Below are positions 38,493-47,358 of a stretch of DNA of 51,801 nt, piece after piece. The notes beneath the pieces are model-generated. The model saw nothing but the letters and a program-made list of their open reading frames with translations, had not been told where the DNA came from and searched no databases. How positions within the stretch are numbered: position 1 is the stretch's first letter; every line of letters starts with the position of its first letter. Source of the DNA: Rhodocyclaceae bacterium (GTDB taxonomy: Bacteria; Pseudomonadota; Gammaproteobacteria; Burkholderiales; Rhodocyclaceae). The stretch covers positions 1 through 51,801 of the forward strand of contig JAEUNL010000031.1 of the NCBI GenBank assembly GCA_016791115.1. The letters are read 5' to 3'. Position numbers and translations under genes: made by a program.

Positions 38493-39497
38493 TCAACTCC
38501 GGGATGCCCTGTCGCCGCCGCACGCGAGGTAGTGCAGGTGACGCACTTCCCTGCGGCCTATCGTCACCGTTTCGAGGATCAGCCCGGTGACAAAACTCAG
38601 CGCGCCGACGATGGCGATGCCGGTGCTCAGTATCGCCGTCGGGAAGCGCGGCACCAGCCCGGTTTCGAGATAGGTCGGCAGCAGCGGCGCCGCGAGCAGC
38701 ACTGCCAGCACGAACAGCAGCGCGGCGAGGCCGCCGTAGAAGCGCAGCGGCCGCTCGACCGCAAACAGCCGCACGATGGTGGCGAGGATGCGCAGCCCGT
38801 CGGACCACGTGTTGAGCTTGCTCTGCGAATCCTCGCCGCGGGCGCCGTAGGGCGTGGAAACCTCGAGGCAGGGCATGCGCAGTTCGAGCGCGTGGATGCT
38901 GAGTTCGGTCTCGATCTCGAAGCCGTGCGAGGTCGCCGGAAAGGACTTCGCGAAGCGGCGCGAAAACACGCGATAGCCCGAAAGCATGTCGGCGAAACTG
39001 CCGCCGAAGATGCGGTTCATCGCACCGGTGAGCAGCCAATTGCCGAAGCGGTGCCCGCGCCGGTAGGCCGCCGCACTGCCGCCGTCGCGCACACCGACCA
39101 CCATGTCGAGCTGCTGCGCGAGCAGCGCCTCGACCATCGCCGGCGCACTCGGCGCGTGGTAGGTGAGGTCGCCGTCGGCCAGCACGTAGACGTCGGCATC
39201 GACGTCGGCGAACATGCGCCGCACCACGTTGCCCTTACCCTGCAGCCGCACCGTGCGCACCACCGCGCCAGCCGCTGCCGCGCAGCGCGCGCTGGCATCG
39301 GTCGAGTTGTTGTCGAACACGTAGACCGTGGCCTGCGGCAGCACCTCGCGAAATCCCTGCGCCACCAGCGCGATCGCAGCCGCCTCGTTGTAGCAGGGCA
39401 GCAGCACGGCGATGCGCGGGCGGCGCACGGCCTCGCCCGCGCCGCCTGACTGATCGGGCCGCGGCCAGGTTTGGGTCTTGGGTTCGGCGAGGGTCAT
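38493..39497 (-). CDS. GT2 glycosyltransferase, GtrB/DPM-like
   Basis: 334 residues. An N-terminal GT-A domain (RIAVLLPCYNEAAAI, then VYVLADGDLTY with the acidic metal-binding motif, and DMLSGYRVFSRRF) is followed by two membrane spans near residues 240-310. Such enzymes place a sugar on undecaprenyl or dolichyl phosphate. First gene of the GT2-gtrA-large-membrane-protein unit. The start MTLAEPKT was chosen; seven codons more are possible. Confidence 0.87.
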   Translation of the reverse strand: MTLAEPKTQTWPRPDQSGGAGEAVRRPRIAVLLPCYNEAAAIALVAQGFREVLPQATVYVFDNNSTDASARCAAAAGAVVRTVRLQGKGNVVRRMFADVDADVYVLADGDLTYHAPSAPAMVEALLAQQLDMVVGVRDGGSAAAYRRGHRFGNWLLTGAMNRIFGGSFADMLSGYRVFSRRFAKSFPATSHGFEIETELSIHALELRMPCLEVSTPYGARGEDSQSKLNTWSDGLRILATIVRLFAVERPLRFYGGLAALLFVLAVLLAAPLLPTYLETGLVPRFPTAILSTGIAIVGALSFVTGLILETVTIGRREVRHLHYLACGGDRASRS

Positions 39498-39680
39498 TGG
39501 AATGTCACGGCGCGGCAAGGACGTACATCGCGTTGCGGCGCGCCCGCTCGGTTGCGGAAGGCGCGATTATAGGCCGACACCGCACCACGCCAGCGCGCGT
39601 CGAACGAACCGCCATGCGCGCAGCGGGTCACGGCCTGTTCTCATTCTGTCCATGGATCGCGGAACGAATGAGAACCCACC

Positions 39681-41165
39681 CTAACCGTCTGCCAGCAGCC
39701 AGGCGGCGGCAAGGCTCTGCACGGTCGCGGCCACGGCGTCGCGCGGGATGCCGAGCGCAAGTGCGATTTCGTCGATCGTCGCGATGCCGTCGAGGCGCAG
39801 GATCACCGACCGCTGCATGGCGTCGAGATCCACCGGCGAATGCAGCAAATTGGTCACCGATGACGCGTCCCGTGCGACGAGCCGCGCAAGCGCCAGCGCG
39901 CGTGGCCGCTCGCCCGGCACGAGCGCTGCAGCGGGCGCACGCGCGAGCAACTGCCACCAGCCCCAGCCGTAACCGACCAGCACGCCCTCGCGTACCGCTG
40001 CGCCGGCCGATGCGCCGGGCGGCATGGCGATGCCCGCAAGATCGGCCGCGACTGCATCGGCAAGCGCACCCGCCCCGAGCGGCTGCGGCCATGCGCGTGC
40101 AAGACGATCGAGTATCGCGATCAGCAACGCATTGTCGAGGCGCACCACGCTGCCGTCGCGCAGCCGGAACGGGCGTACGCCGTCGGCCTCGGCCGGCAGC
40201 GGCTCGACCCGCGCGAGCACGGTCAGCCCGTCAAGCGCCGCATGGGGCGGCGAGCCGTTCGGCGGCAGGTCCGCATGGCATAACAGCGACTGGCGAAAGT
40301 AGCGGTTGCGAAGCAGATCGTGATACTGCTCCTGCCGCAGCAGATCGGGGGACACCGCTTCGAGCCGGCGTCGCATGTCGCCGCGCTGCGCGATCGCCGA
40401 CGTGCCGAAACGCGCCTCCGCGACGTAGCGCAGCCCGGCCTGTGCGGCCTGCACCGCGAACTCCGCAAAATGCAGCGGATGGTTGTCGGCTTCGAGAAAC
40501 TCGTGGAAGACGTAGGCGTCCTGGTCGTCGCGCAGCGCTTCGATCTCGCTGCGCAGCAGGCGCGCGTACTCGACGTCCGGTTCGGGCAGGTCGTCGATCA
40601 TCTGCTCGAGCGCGGCGCGCGCGCGCCGCACACGCTCGAGCGGCGTGCCTTCGAATGCCGCATGAAAGCGCAACGCGTCGAACAGCAGGCCGCGCAGGTG
40701 CCATCCCGGATAGGTGTTGTAGCTGAGGTAGACGATGCCGCCGGGCTCAAGATGGCGTTTGCATGCGCCGAAGATCGCTGACCGGACATCGGGCGACACC
40801 CAAGACAGCAGGCCGTGCGCGATCACGTAGTCGAAGCGGCCGAGCGATTCGTCGAGCGCCGCCACGTCGCCTGCCCTCAGATCGACATTCGCCGCCCCCG
40901 CGCGCACCGCGAGTTCGCGCCCGGCCTCGATCTGGCGGCACGAGAAATCGATGCCGACCAGCCGCGCGCCGGGCAGCGATTCGCTCATCGCGATCAGGTT
41001 GAAGCCGGCGCCGCAGCCGAGTTCGAGCACGCTGCATCGTTCGATCGGCGGTGCACGCAGGCCGCACAACATCGCCACCGCCGCGAGGTTCGCAGGGTGC
41101 GTGTGGAAGAACGCGAGGTCTTCGTAAGGCAGCGCGTCGTAGGTGGTATCGCTCATCGTCTTCAT
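39681..41165 (-). CDS. SAM methyltransferase with C-terminal regulatory domain
   Basis: 494 residues, or 491 from the second ATG (41156). The N-terminal class I methyltransferase has the SAM motif VLELGCGAGFNLIAM and VGIDFS. The middle (from about ALEQMIDDLPEPDVEYARLL) resembles the methyltransferase regulatory domain seen in such proteins, and the C-terminus (GIATIDEIALALGIPRDAVAATVQSLAAAWLL) looks like a small winged helix. The methylated substrate is unknown; relatives are found near surface-polysaccharide genes. The frame continues upstream into a 98-bp repeat, which was not included. Confidence 0.78.
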   Translation of the reverse strand: MKTMSDTTYDALPYEDLAFFHTHPANLAAVAMLCGLRAPPIERCSVLELGCGAGFNLIAMSESLPGARLVGIDFSCRQIEAGRELAVRAGAANVDLRAGDVAALDESLGRFDYVIAHGLLSWVSPDVRSAIFGACKRHLEPGGIVYLSYNTYPGWHLRGLLFDALRFHAAFEGTPLERVRRARAALEQMIDDLPEPDVEYARLLRSEIEALRDDQDAYVFHEFLEADNHPLHFAEFAVQAAQAGLRYVAEARFGTSAIAQRGDMRRRLEAVSPDLLRQEQYHDLLRNRYFRQSLLCHADLPPNGSPPHAALDGLTVLARVEPLPAEADGVRPFRLRDGSVVRLDNALLIAILDRLARAWPQPLGAGALADAVAADLAGIAMPPGASAGAAVREGVLVGYGWGWWQLLARAPAAALVPGERPRALALARLVARDASSVTNLLHSPVDLDAMQRSVILRLDGIATIDEIALALGIPRDAVAATVQSLAAAWLLADG

Positions 41166-41214
41166 CGGTTCGGGTTGCCGGCCGGCGCCATCGTCGCACG
41201 GAACGCATCGCCAC

Positions 41215-41312
41215 GAGCCGCATGGAATGGCGCACCGCAGGCACCCTGGCCGCCGATGCCCGTGGATCGCGGCGATCAGGCATGCCGCGCCTGCGTCCCT
41301 TATACCATGCGG
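41215..41312 (+). repeat. 98-bp inverted-end repeat, copy 6
   Basis: It lies between divergent genes, 50 bases before the methyltransferase start. CCGCATGGA at the left and CCATGCGG at the right. CATGGAATGGCGC recurs as CGTGGATCGCGGCG 40 bases later. It is the only copy close to a gene start. Confidence 0.78.
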
Positions 41313-41370
41313 GTCACCGGCCGATGCACATTCAATCATCATCGGGCAACCCGATTCGGGTAGCATGCTG

Positions 41371-41400
41371 TTTCCGCGGGTTTCCGCGGGTTTCCGCGCT
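41371..41400 (+). repeat. Three tandem 10-base repeats
   Basis: TTTCCGCGGG occurs twice in tandem and a third time as TTTCCGCGCT, just before the ribosome-binding site region of the secreted-protein gene. It is possibly a slippage tract. Confidence 0.8.
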
Positions 41401-41443
41401 CGCGCGCCGGCGGCCCGATCGACTGCCGACGAAGGAGGTCACC

Positions 41444-42973
41444 ATGATGATCCCGCGTACCCTGCGCGCCACCCCGCTCGCCCTCGCCCTGGCCGCAGCA
41501 GCCGGCGCCCTCACCGCCCCGGCCCATGCGATCAACCTCGCCCCCCACGGCAAGGGCGAGGTGCTGATCTTTCCCTACTACACGGTGAGGAACGGCTTCG
41601 ACACCCTCGTCTCGATCACCAATGCGTCGGACCGCACGGTGCTGGCCGCGCTGCGCCTGCGCGAGGCCAACAACGGCCGCACGGTGGGCGAGCTGCACCT
41701 GATCCTGTCGCCGCACGACATGTGGACGGGCGGGGTGACGAGCAACGGTGGCAGCGGGGCCTACCTGCGCAGCTTCGATGCGAGCTGCACCGCGCCGGCG
41801 CTGCCGGCCGGGCCGAGCGGCTCGAAGCAACTGGCGCTGAGTGCGAGCGGTTACGACGGTTCCGGCGCACTGCCCGTTGACAACGGCGGCACCAGCCTCG
41901 CTCGCGTGCAGGAGGGGTTCATCGAGTTGATCGAGATGGGCATCTCGACGGTGCCCGAAAGCACCATCGTTTCCGCCAGCCCGATCGAGTATGCGAGCCA
42001 GCACACGGCCGGCGTGCCGCGCGATTGCGCGCTCGTGGCCGGCGCTTTTGCCGAGGCGGCCAACTTCGCCGAGTCGGGCAGCGGCGCGGCGCTGGCAGGT
42101 TCGGTGTTCTCCAGTTTCGAGGCGCCGAGGAACGTGCTGTTCGGCAGTGCGACGCTGATCAACGTCGGCTCGGGCCACGCCTACGATGCGGCCCCGACGG
42201 TGATCCAGAATTTCCGCAGCGGCACGCCGATCGTGTATCGGCCGCAGGCCGGCCAGCCGTCGCTGGCCAACGGGGATGCCGGCATGTCCACCACCCTGTT
42301 CGATCGCGACGGCGCGCTGGTCACCACGCTGGCCATCGCCAATCCGGTCGATGCGGTGTCAGTCGTGCTGATGGCCGATTCGCTGAGCAACGAGTACGCC
42401 TCGGGCGGCACCGCCACCAGCGGGGCGCGCACCGACTGGGTGATCACTTTCCCGACCAAGCATTTCTATACCGACACAGGCACCAACGGGTCGAACGGCC
42501 CCTTGCCGCCGTTCTCCCAGGCTTTTCCGACAACAGGTCAATCCTGCGACCGCATCGACCTGATTCACGCCGATCGCAAGGGTCGCTCGGCCGCTGTACC
42601 GGAGACTCGGCCACAATTCGCGACGCCTCCGTCCGGGCCATATTTCTACCATCTGTGCTCGTCCGTCAATCGGTTGGCGATGGCAGACCCTTCGAGCGGC
42701 ACGAGTCAAGGCGTATTGGGTTCCGAATTCGCCCGGTCGCTGCCGCTCCTCTATTCGTCCGGCGTTTTGTCGGTCAGCTTCCCGTTGACCGGGCTCCAAG
42801 AATTTGGCGGCCTGAATTCCCAGATTCAAACCTTACGCAGCGCACTGCTCGGCTACACCGGCCTGCCCGCGATCGGCTTCTCCGTCATCGAGCGCAACAA
42901 CAGCGCCGAGGCCGGCAACAACCGCAACTACGGCTCGGGCCGGCCGCATGCGGTCGACCTGATCGGGCCCTAG
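41444..42973 (+). CDS. Large secreted protein of unknown function
   Basis: 509 residues. An ideal ribosome-binding site (AAGGAGGT) precedes the ATG. There is a signal peptide to about residue 30 (ALALAAAAGALTAPAHA), then repeated beta-strand-rich parts: GEVLIFPYYTVRNGFDTLVSITNAS near the start, and later segments such as TLINVGSGHAYDA and TTLAIANPVDAVSVVL that look like related domains. Six cysteines. The family is not recognised. The 3' part (about 42530-42850) has lower GC and different codon choice than the rest, as if exchanged by recombination. Confidence 0.7.
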   Translation: MMIPRTLRATPLALALAAAAGALTAPAHAINLAPHGKGEVLIFPYYTVRNGFDTLVSITNASDRTVLAALRLREANNGRTVGELHLILSPHDMWTGGVTSNGGSGAYLRSFDASCTAPALPAGPSGSKQLALSASGYDGSGALPVDNGGTSLARVQEGFIELIEMGISTVPESTIVSASPIEYASQHTAGVPRDCALVAGAFAEAANFAESGSGAALAGSVFSSFEAPRNVLFGSATLINVGSGHAYDAAPTVIQNFRSGTPIVYRPQAGQPSLANGDAGMSTTLFDRDGALVTTLAIANPVDAVSVVLMADSLSNEYASGGTATSGARTDWVITFPTKHFYTDTGTNGSNGPLPPFSQAFPTTGQSCDRIDLIHADRKGRSAAVPETRPQFATPPSGPYFYHLCSSVNRLAMADPSSGTSQGVLGSEFARSLPLLYSSGVLSVSFPLTGLQEFGGLNSQIQTLRSALLGYTGLPAIGFSVIERNNSAEAGNNRNYGSGRPHAVDLIGP

Positions 42974-42993
42974 CCGGATACGATACACGCCGC

Positions 42994-43091
42994 CAGGCGC
43001 ATGGATCGGCGCTCGCGCGGCATGCCACGCCACGCGGCGCATCCACGCCGGTTGGTGGCCGATGGATGCCGGAAATCCAGCATCCATGCGG
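42994..43091 (+). repeat. 98-bp inverted-end repeat, copy 7
   Basis: It begins 21 bases after the secreted-protein gene stop. Left GCGCATGGATCGGCGCTC, right TCCATGCGG. The inner module is reversed (GCGCATCCACGCC), as in copies 1 to 3, and ATGGATGC/GCATCCAT form an extra perfect hairpin near the right end. Confidence 0.78.
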
Positions 43092-43191
43092 GTTTGCGGC
43101 TTGCCATTCCCGCCGGATGCCTTGCCGGCACGCAAGGATTGCAAGAACGACGGAATGTTATACTGCAGCAATTCGTCGCTCCGGGTTTCCC

Positions 43192-43800
43192 ATGAAGCTT
43201 GTCGGTTCCCTCACCAGTCCCTACGTGCGCAAGGTCCGCGCCGTGCTCGCCGAGAAGAAGATCGAGTACGAGTTCGTGATCGATTCGCCGTGGACGGCCG
43301 ACACCGGTGTGCCGAACCTCAACCCGCTCGGCAAGGTGCCGGTGCTGGTGCTGGACGACGGTTCCACGCTGTTCGATTCGCGCGTGATCGCCGAGTACCT
43401 CGACAACGTCACGCCGAACAACCGCCTGCTGCCGCAGCCCAACCGTGAGCGCATTGCCGTGAAGCGCTGGGAGGCGCTGGCCGACGGCGTGGTGGATGCG
43501 GCGGTGACCATCGTGCTGGAAAGCAAGCGCCAGGAAAGCATGCGCGACCCGGCATGGATCGCGCGCCACCAGGGCAAGATCACCGCCGGGCTGGCTGCAC
43601 TGTCGCACGACCTCGACGACCATGCGTGGTGTCACGGCAACGGCCTGACGCTGGCCGACATCGCGCTCGGCGTGGCGCTCGGTTACCTCTCCTTCCGCAT
43701 GCCGGCGCTCGAATGGCGCGCGGCGCACGAAAACCTGGCGCGGCTTTACGACAAGCTGATGACGCGGCCGAGTTTCAGCGAAACGGTGCCGCGCGACTGA
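43192..43800 (+). CDS. Glutathione S-transferase
   Basis: 202 residues. Thioredoxin-like N-domain (KLVGSLTSPYVRKVRAVLAEK with a serine at the usual active position, and VPVLVLDDGSTLFDSRVIAEYLD) and an all-helical C-domain (LTLADIALGVALGYL). It conjugates or reduces with glutathione; the substrate is unknown. Possible -10 TATACT at 43159-43164. Converges with mnmA. Confidence 0.92.
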   Translation: MKLVGSLTSPYVRKVRAVLAEKKIEYEFVIDSPWTADTGVPNLNPLGKVPVLVLDDGSTLFDSRVIAEYLDNVTPNNRLLPQPNRERIAVKRWEALADGVVDAAVTIVLESKRQESMRDPAWIARHQGKITAGLAALSHDLDDHAWCHGNGLTLADIALGVALGYLSFRMPALEWRAAHENLARLYDKLMTRPSFSETVPRD

Positions 43801-43813
43801 ACGCCGCCCGGCG

Positions 43814-44911
43814 TCACGCGATGATGCCGCCGCCCAGGCACACATCCCCCGAGTAGAGCACTGCCGACTGGCCCGGCGTGACGGCCCATTGCGGCTGTTC
43901 GAACGTCAATATCATGCGCCCTGCATCGAGCGATTCGATGACGCACGGTGCATCGGTCTGCCGGTAACGCGTCTTGGCGCCGTAGCCGGCGCAGGCCGGC
44001 GGCGGCTCCCCGGCTACCCAGGAGAGGTCGTCCGCCACCAGCCGCGTCGACAACAGCGCCGGGTGGTCATGTCCCTGCACGACGTAGAGCACGTTGCGCG
44101 CGAGATCCTTGCGCGCGACGTACCACGCGGCATGTTCACCCGCGGCGTCGCCGCCCTTGATGCCGCCGATGCCCAGACCCTTGCGTTGTCCAAGCGTGTG
44201 GTACATCAGCCCCTGGTGGCGGCCGACGCGCTTGTCGTCGTCGAGGCTGCGGATCTCGCCAGGCTCGGTCGGCAGGTAGCGCTGCAGGAATTCGCGGAAC
44301 GGCCGCTCGCCGATGAAGCAGATGCCGGTGGAATCCTTCTTGGCGAAGTTGGGCAGCTTCGCCGCCTCGGCGATGCGGCGCACCTCGCGCTTGTGCAGGT
44401 GGCCGACCGGAAACAGCGTGCGCGACAGTTGCGCCTGATCGAGCCGGTGCAGGAAGTAGCTCTGGTCCTTGCCCGGATCGACGCCGCGCAGCAACTGGAA
44501 ACGGCCGTTCGCCTCGCGCACCTGCGCGTAGTGGCCGGTGGCGATGTGCGCGGCGCCGAGCGACATGGCGTGGTCGAGGAAGGCCTTGAACTTGATCTCG
44601 GCGTTGCACAGCACGTCGGGGTTCGGCGTGCGGCCGGCACGGTATTCGCGCAGAAATTCGGCGAACACGCGGTCCTTGTACTCGGCGGCGAAGTTCACCA
44701 CTTCGAGGTCGATGCCGATCACGTCGCAGACCGAGGCGACGTCGATCAGGTCCTGTCGCGTCGAGCAGTACTCGCCGTCATCGTCGTCCTCCCAGTTCTT
44801 CATGAACAGGCCGATGACGTGCCAGCCCTGCTGCTTGAGCAGCAGCGCGGAGACCGAGGAGTCGACGCCGCCGGACATGCCGACGACCACGGTACGTGCG
44901 GTGTCGGTCAT
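43814..44911 (-). CDS. mnmA: MnmA, tRNA 2-thiouridylase
   Basis: 365 residues. PP-loop GMSGGVDSS at 11-19, catalytic cysteines in LCNAEIKF and TGICFIGER, and the C-terminal beta-barrel. It adds sulfur to wobble uridine of Lys, Glu and Gln tRNAs. Its ATG shares a base with the stop of the exported-protein gene upstream (TGATG), so the two are coupled. A much longer frame upstream is not real. Confidence 0.96.
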   Translation of the reverse strand: MTDTARTVVVGMSGGVDSSVSALLLKQQGWHVIGLFMKNWEDDDDGEYCSTRQDLIDVASVCDVIGIDLEVVNFAAEYKDRVFAEFLREYRAGRTPNPDVLCNAEIKFKAFLDHAMSLGAAHIATGHYAQVREANGRFQLLRGVDPGKDQSYFLHRLDQAQLSRTLFPVGHLHKREVRRIAEAAKLPNFAKKDSTGICFIGERPFREFLQRYLPTEPGEIRSLDDDKRVGRHQGLMYHTLGQRKGLGIGGIKGGDAAGEHAAWYVARKDLARNVLYVVQGHDHPALLSTRLVADDLSWVAGEPPPACAGYGAKTRYRQTDAPCVIESLDAGRMILTFEQPQWAVTPGQSAVLYSGDVCLGGGIIA

Positions 44912-45570
44912 CAGCGCCGCGCTCCGTCGTCCGGGTAAGCGCCGCCCTGCCAGGTGTCGATGTCCATCACTGCCGCTGGCGCACCGTTGTCGCGGAACCA
45001 GGTGTCCACGGCCCAGCGCGAAGCCGCCGGCTTGCGCGGCAGCGCCTGCGGGCGCGGCATCAGCGCGCCGCCCTCGTCGTAGCAACCGACGCAGGTGTCG
45101 TAATCGACCAGCGTCGCGCGCGCGACGACGGGTGCCTCGCGCGCCTCGATGACTGCGGTGAAATGCTGCGTGAAGATGAAGCTGCGCCGCGCCGGTTCCA
45201 GCACGCGATGGTGGCGCAGCCAGCCATGCGCTTCGATCATGCGCAGCAGGCGGGTGGTGGTGGTGGCATGGTCGATGCAGTCCATGCGGCCGTCTTCACC
45301 GTCGTCCGCGATGTCGCCGCCCTTGTCGACATGGATCGGCAACTGCTCGCCGGCCCAACGGTAGAGCGAACCAAGCGCCCGCGCGAGTTGCTCGCGCTCT
45401 TCGGCAGCGTCGACCGCACTGCGCAACTGGTCGCGCACGAAGGCGAGCTGGCGGTCTTCGTAACGCACCGGCGCCTCGACCCCGCAGCCATAGTTGTAGC
45501 AGACGGTGACCGATTCACCGGCCCAGGCGCTTGCCGCGGCCATGGTCATCAGGAACAGTGCAATCTTCAC
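44911..45570 (-). CDS. Exported protein of unknown function
   Basis: 219 residues with a signal peptide ([15 protein letters not shown]). A conserved-looking core, [30 protein letters not shown], and several cysteines (CYNYGC, DTCVGC) suggest a small periplasmic enzyme or a transglutaminase-like fold with Cys and His, but this is not certain. It lies between the Nudix gene and mnmA, with seven and minus-one base spacing, so one operon. Confidence 0.6.
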   Translation of the reverse strand: MKIALFLMTMAAASAWAGESVTVCYNYGCGVEAPVRYEDRQLAFVRDQLRSAVDAAEEREQLARALGSLYRWAGEQLPIHVDKGGDIADDGEDGRMDCIDHATTTTRLLRMIEAHGWLRHHRVLEPARRSFIFTQHFTAVIEAREAPVVARATLVDYDTCVGCYDEGGALMPRPQALPRKPAASRWAVDTWFRDNGAPAAVMDIDTWQGGAYPDDGARR

Positions 45571-45577
45571 GCGACGT

Positions 45578-46030
45578 TCACGCGTAATGGCGGATGAGGT
45601 CGAGCGGAAAGCGCCGCCCGGCCAGCCAGTCGTTCACGCACTGCACGACGAAGGGGCTGCGATGGCGGTCGGCACACGCCTCGATCTCGGCCGGCGTCAT
45701 CCACACCGCGCGCACGATACCGTCGTCCAGGTCGCGCGTTTCGTCGAAGCCGAGCACCTCGCCGGCAAACGCGAAGCGCAGGTACGTGACATCCTTTTCC
45801 GGAATGCGGATCTGGTAGATGCCGACCAGTTCGGCAGGGCGGAAGATGTGCGCGGTTTCCTCGAGCGTCTCGCGCGCGCAGGCGTGCACGAGGGATTCGC
45901 CCTCGTCGAGATGGCCCGCCGGCTGGTTGAAGCGCAGGCCGTCGGAGGTTTCTTCCTCGACCAGCAGGAAGCGGCCGTCTCTTTCAATCACCGCGGCAAC
46001 GGTGACACTGGGTTTCCAGATGGTGTCCAT
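45578..46030 (-). CDS. Nudix hydrolase, NudJ-like
   Basis: 150 residues. The Nudix box GHLDEGESLVHACARETLEETA runs from about residue 39 with all glutamates present. It hydrolyses a nucleoside diphosphate derivative; NudJ (thiamine or isoprenoid pyrophosphate) is the nearest type by length and start (KPSVTVAAVIERDGRFLLVEE). First gene of Nudix-exported protein-mnmA, as nudJ lies near mnmA in other proteobacteria. Confidence 0.9.
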   Translation of the reverse strand: MDTIWKPSVTVAAVIERDGRFLLVEEETSDGLRFNQPAGHLDEGESLVHACARETLEETAHIFRPAELVGIYQIRIPEKDVTYLRFAFAGEVLGFDETRDLDDGIVRAVWMTPAEIEACADRHRSPFVVQCVNDWLAGRRFPLDLIRHYA

Positions 46031-46171
46031 GGCAATTCCGTGAAACAGCCGCGTATTCTACCTTCGCGCCCTGCCGCGCTTCCGGGCCAAGGCTCAAATG
46101 CGCTAAAATCAACGTCTTTCGCGCACTTCGTGCGGTTATCAGCGCAGTTTCAAGGGATCGGAGATTTCAAG

Positions 46172-47095
46172 ATGTCGATGGCGGACCGCGACGGGTTCAT
46201 TTGGCATGACGGCAAGCTGGTGCCGTGGCGCGAAGCCACCACCCACGTGCTCACCCACTCGCTGCACTACGGCCTGGCAGTATTCGAGGGCGTCCGCGCC
46301 TACAACACGCAGATTGGCACCGCGATCTTCCGCCTCAAGGAACACACCGACCGGCTGTTCAACTCGGCGCACATCTACCGCATGGCGATGCCGTACAGCC
46401 GCGAGCAGCTGATGGAAGCGCAGCGCGAGGTCGTGCGCGCCAACAACCTGGAATCCTGCTACATCCGCCCGATCGCCTTCTACGGCTCTGAGAAGATGGG
46501 CGTCTCGCCCAAGGGCGCCGCTGTGCACGTGGCGATCGCCGCCTGGCCGTGGGGCGCCTACCTCGGCGCCGAGGGCCTCGAGAAGGGCATCCGCGTCAAG
46601 ACATCGAGCTACTCGCGCCACCATGTGAACGTGTCGATGTGCCGCGCCAAGTATTCCGGCACCTACGCCAACTCGATCCTCGCCAACCTCGAAGCCACCG
46701 AGCACGGCTACGACGAGGCGCTGCTGCTCGACGTGGACGGCTTCGTTGCCGAAGGCGCCGGCGAAAACCTGTTCATCGTCAAGGACGGCGTGATCTACGA
46801 ACCCGAGATCGCCTCCGCGCTGATCGGCATCACGCGTGCGACGGTGATCCGCCTGGCGAACGACCTCGGCTATGAAGTGAAGGCGAAGCGCCTGACGCGC
46901 GACGACGTCTATCTGGCGGACGAAGCCTTCTTCACCGGCACCGCCGCCGAAGTCACGCCGATCCGCGAACTGGACGGCCGCCAGATCGGCGAAGGCAAGC
47001 GCGGCCCGCTGACGACCAAGCTGCAGGCGCTGTTCTTCGACGTGGTCAATGGCCGCGCCGAGCAGTACCGCGAATGGCTGACGCCCGTCAAGTAA
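46172..47095 (+). CDS. ilvE: IlvE, branched-chain amino acid aminotransferase
   Basis: 307 residues, fold-type IV PLP enzyme. The catalytic lysine is in the NVSMCRAKYSGTYANS segment, followed by EGAGENLF and TGTAAEVTPIRELDG. It makes valine, leucine and isoleucine from their keto acids. GGAGATTTCAAG precedes the ATG. A frame that runs far upstream covers other genes and was rejected. Confidence 0.95.
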   Translation: MSMADRDGFIWHDGKLVPWREATTHVLTHSLHYGLAVFEGVRAYNTQIGTAIFRLKEHTDRLFNSAHIYRMAMPYSREQLMEAQREVVRANNLESCYIRPIAFYGSEKMGVSPKGAAVHVAIAAWPWGAYLGAEGLEKGIRVKTSSYSRHHVNVSMCRAKYSGTYANSILANLEATEHGYDEALLLDVDGFVAEGAGENLFIVKDGVIYEPEIASALIGITRATVIRLANDLGYEVKAKRLTRDDVYLADEAFFTGTAAEVTPIRELDGRQIGEGKRGPLTTKLQALFFDVVNGRAEQYREWLTPVK

Positions 47096-47128
47096 TCGAC
47101 GAACGTTCATTGATCGACGAGAGAAATC

Positions 47129-47329
47129 ATGTCCGAACTGAAAGACAACGCCCGCCAGGTCGACGTCACCGCCAAGGATCTGCCGCTGCACTGCCCGCGC
47201 CCCGGCGCGCCGCTCTGGGCGCGCCATCCGCGCGTGTTCCTCGACGTGCTCAAGTCCGGCGAAGCCCTGTGCCCGTATTGCGGCACGCGCTACACCTTCA
47301 GCGGCGAGAAGCCCAAGGGACACCACTGA
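47129..47329 (+). CDS. CHCC-type zinc-finger protein
   Basis: 66 residues. HCPRPG, then CPYCGTRYTF, form a CHCC zinc-binding site like that of the NDUFS6-type finger. The function in bacteria is unclear. 33 bases after ilvE, before waaF, so probably co-transcribed. Confidence 0.88.
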   Translation: MSELKDNARQVDVTAKDLPLHCPRPGAPLWARHPRVFLDVLKSGEALCPYCGTRYTFSGEKPKGHH

Positions 47330-47358
47330 GAAGCAGCGACGCCCACGCCTGACGCGTG

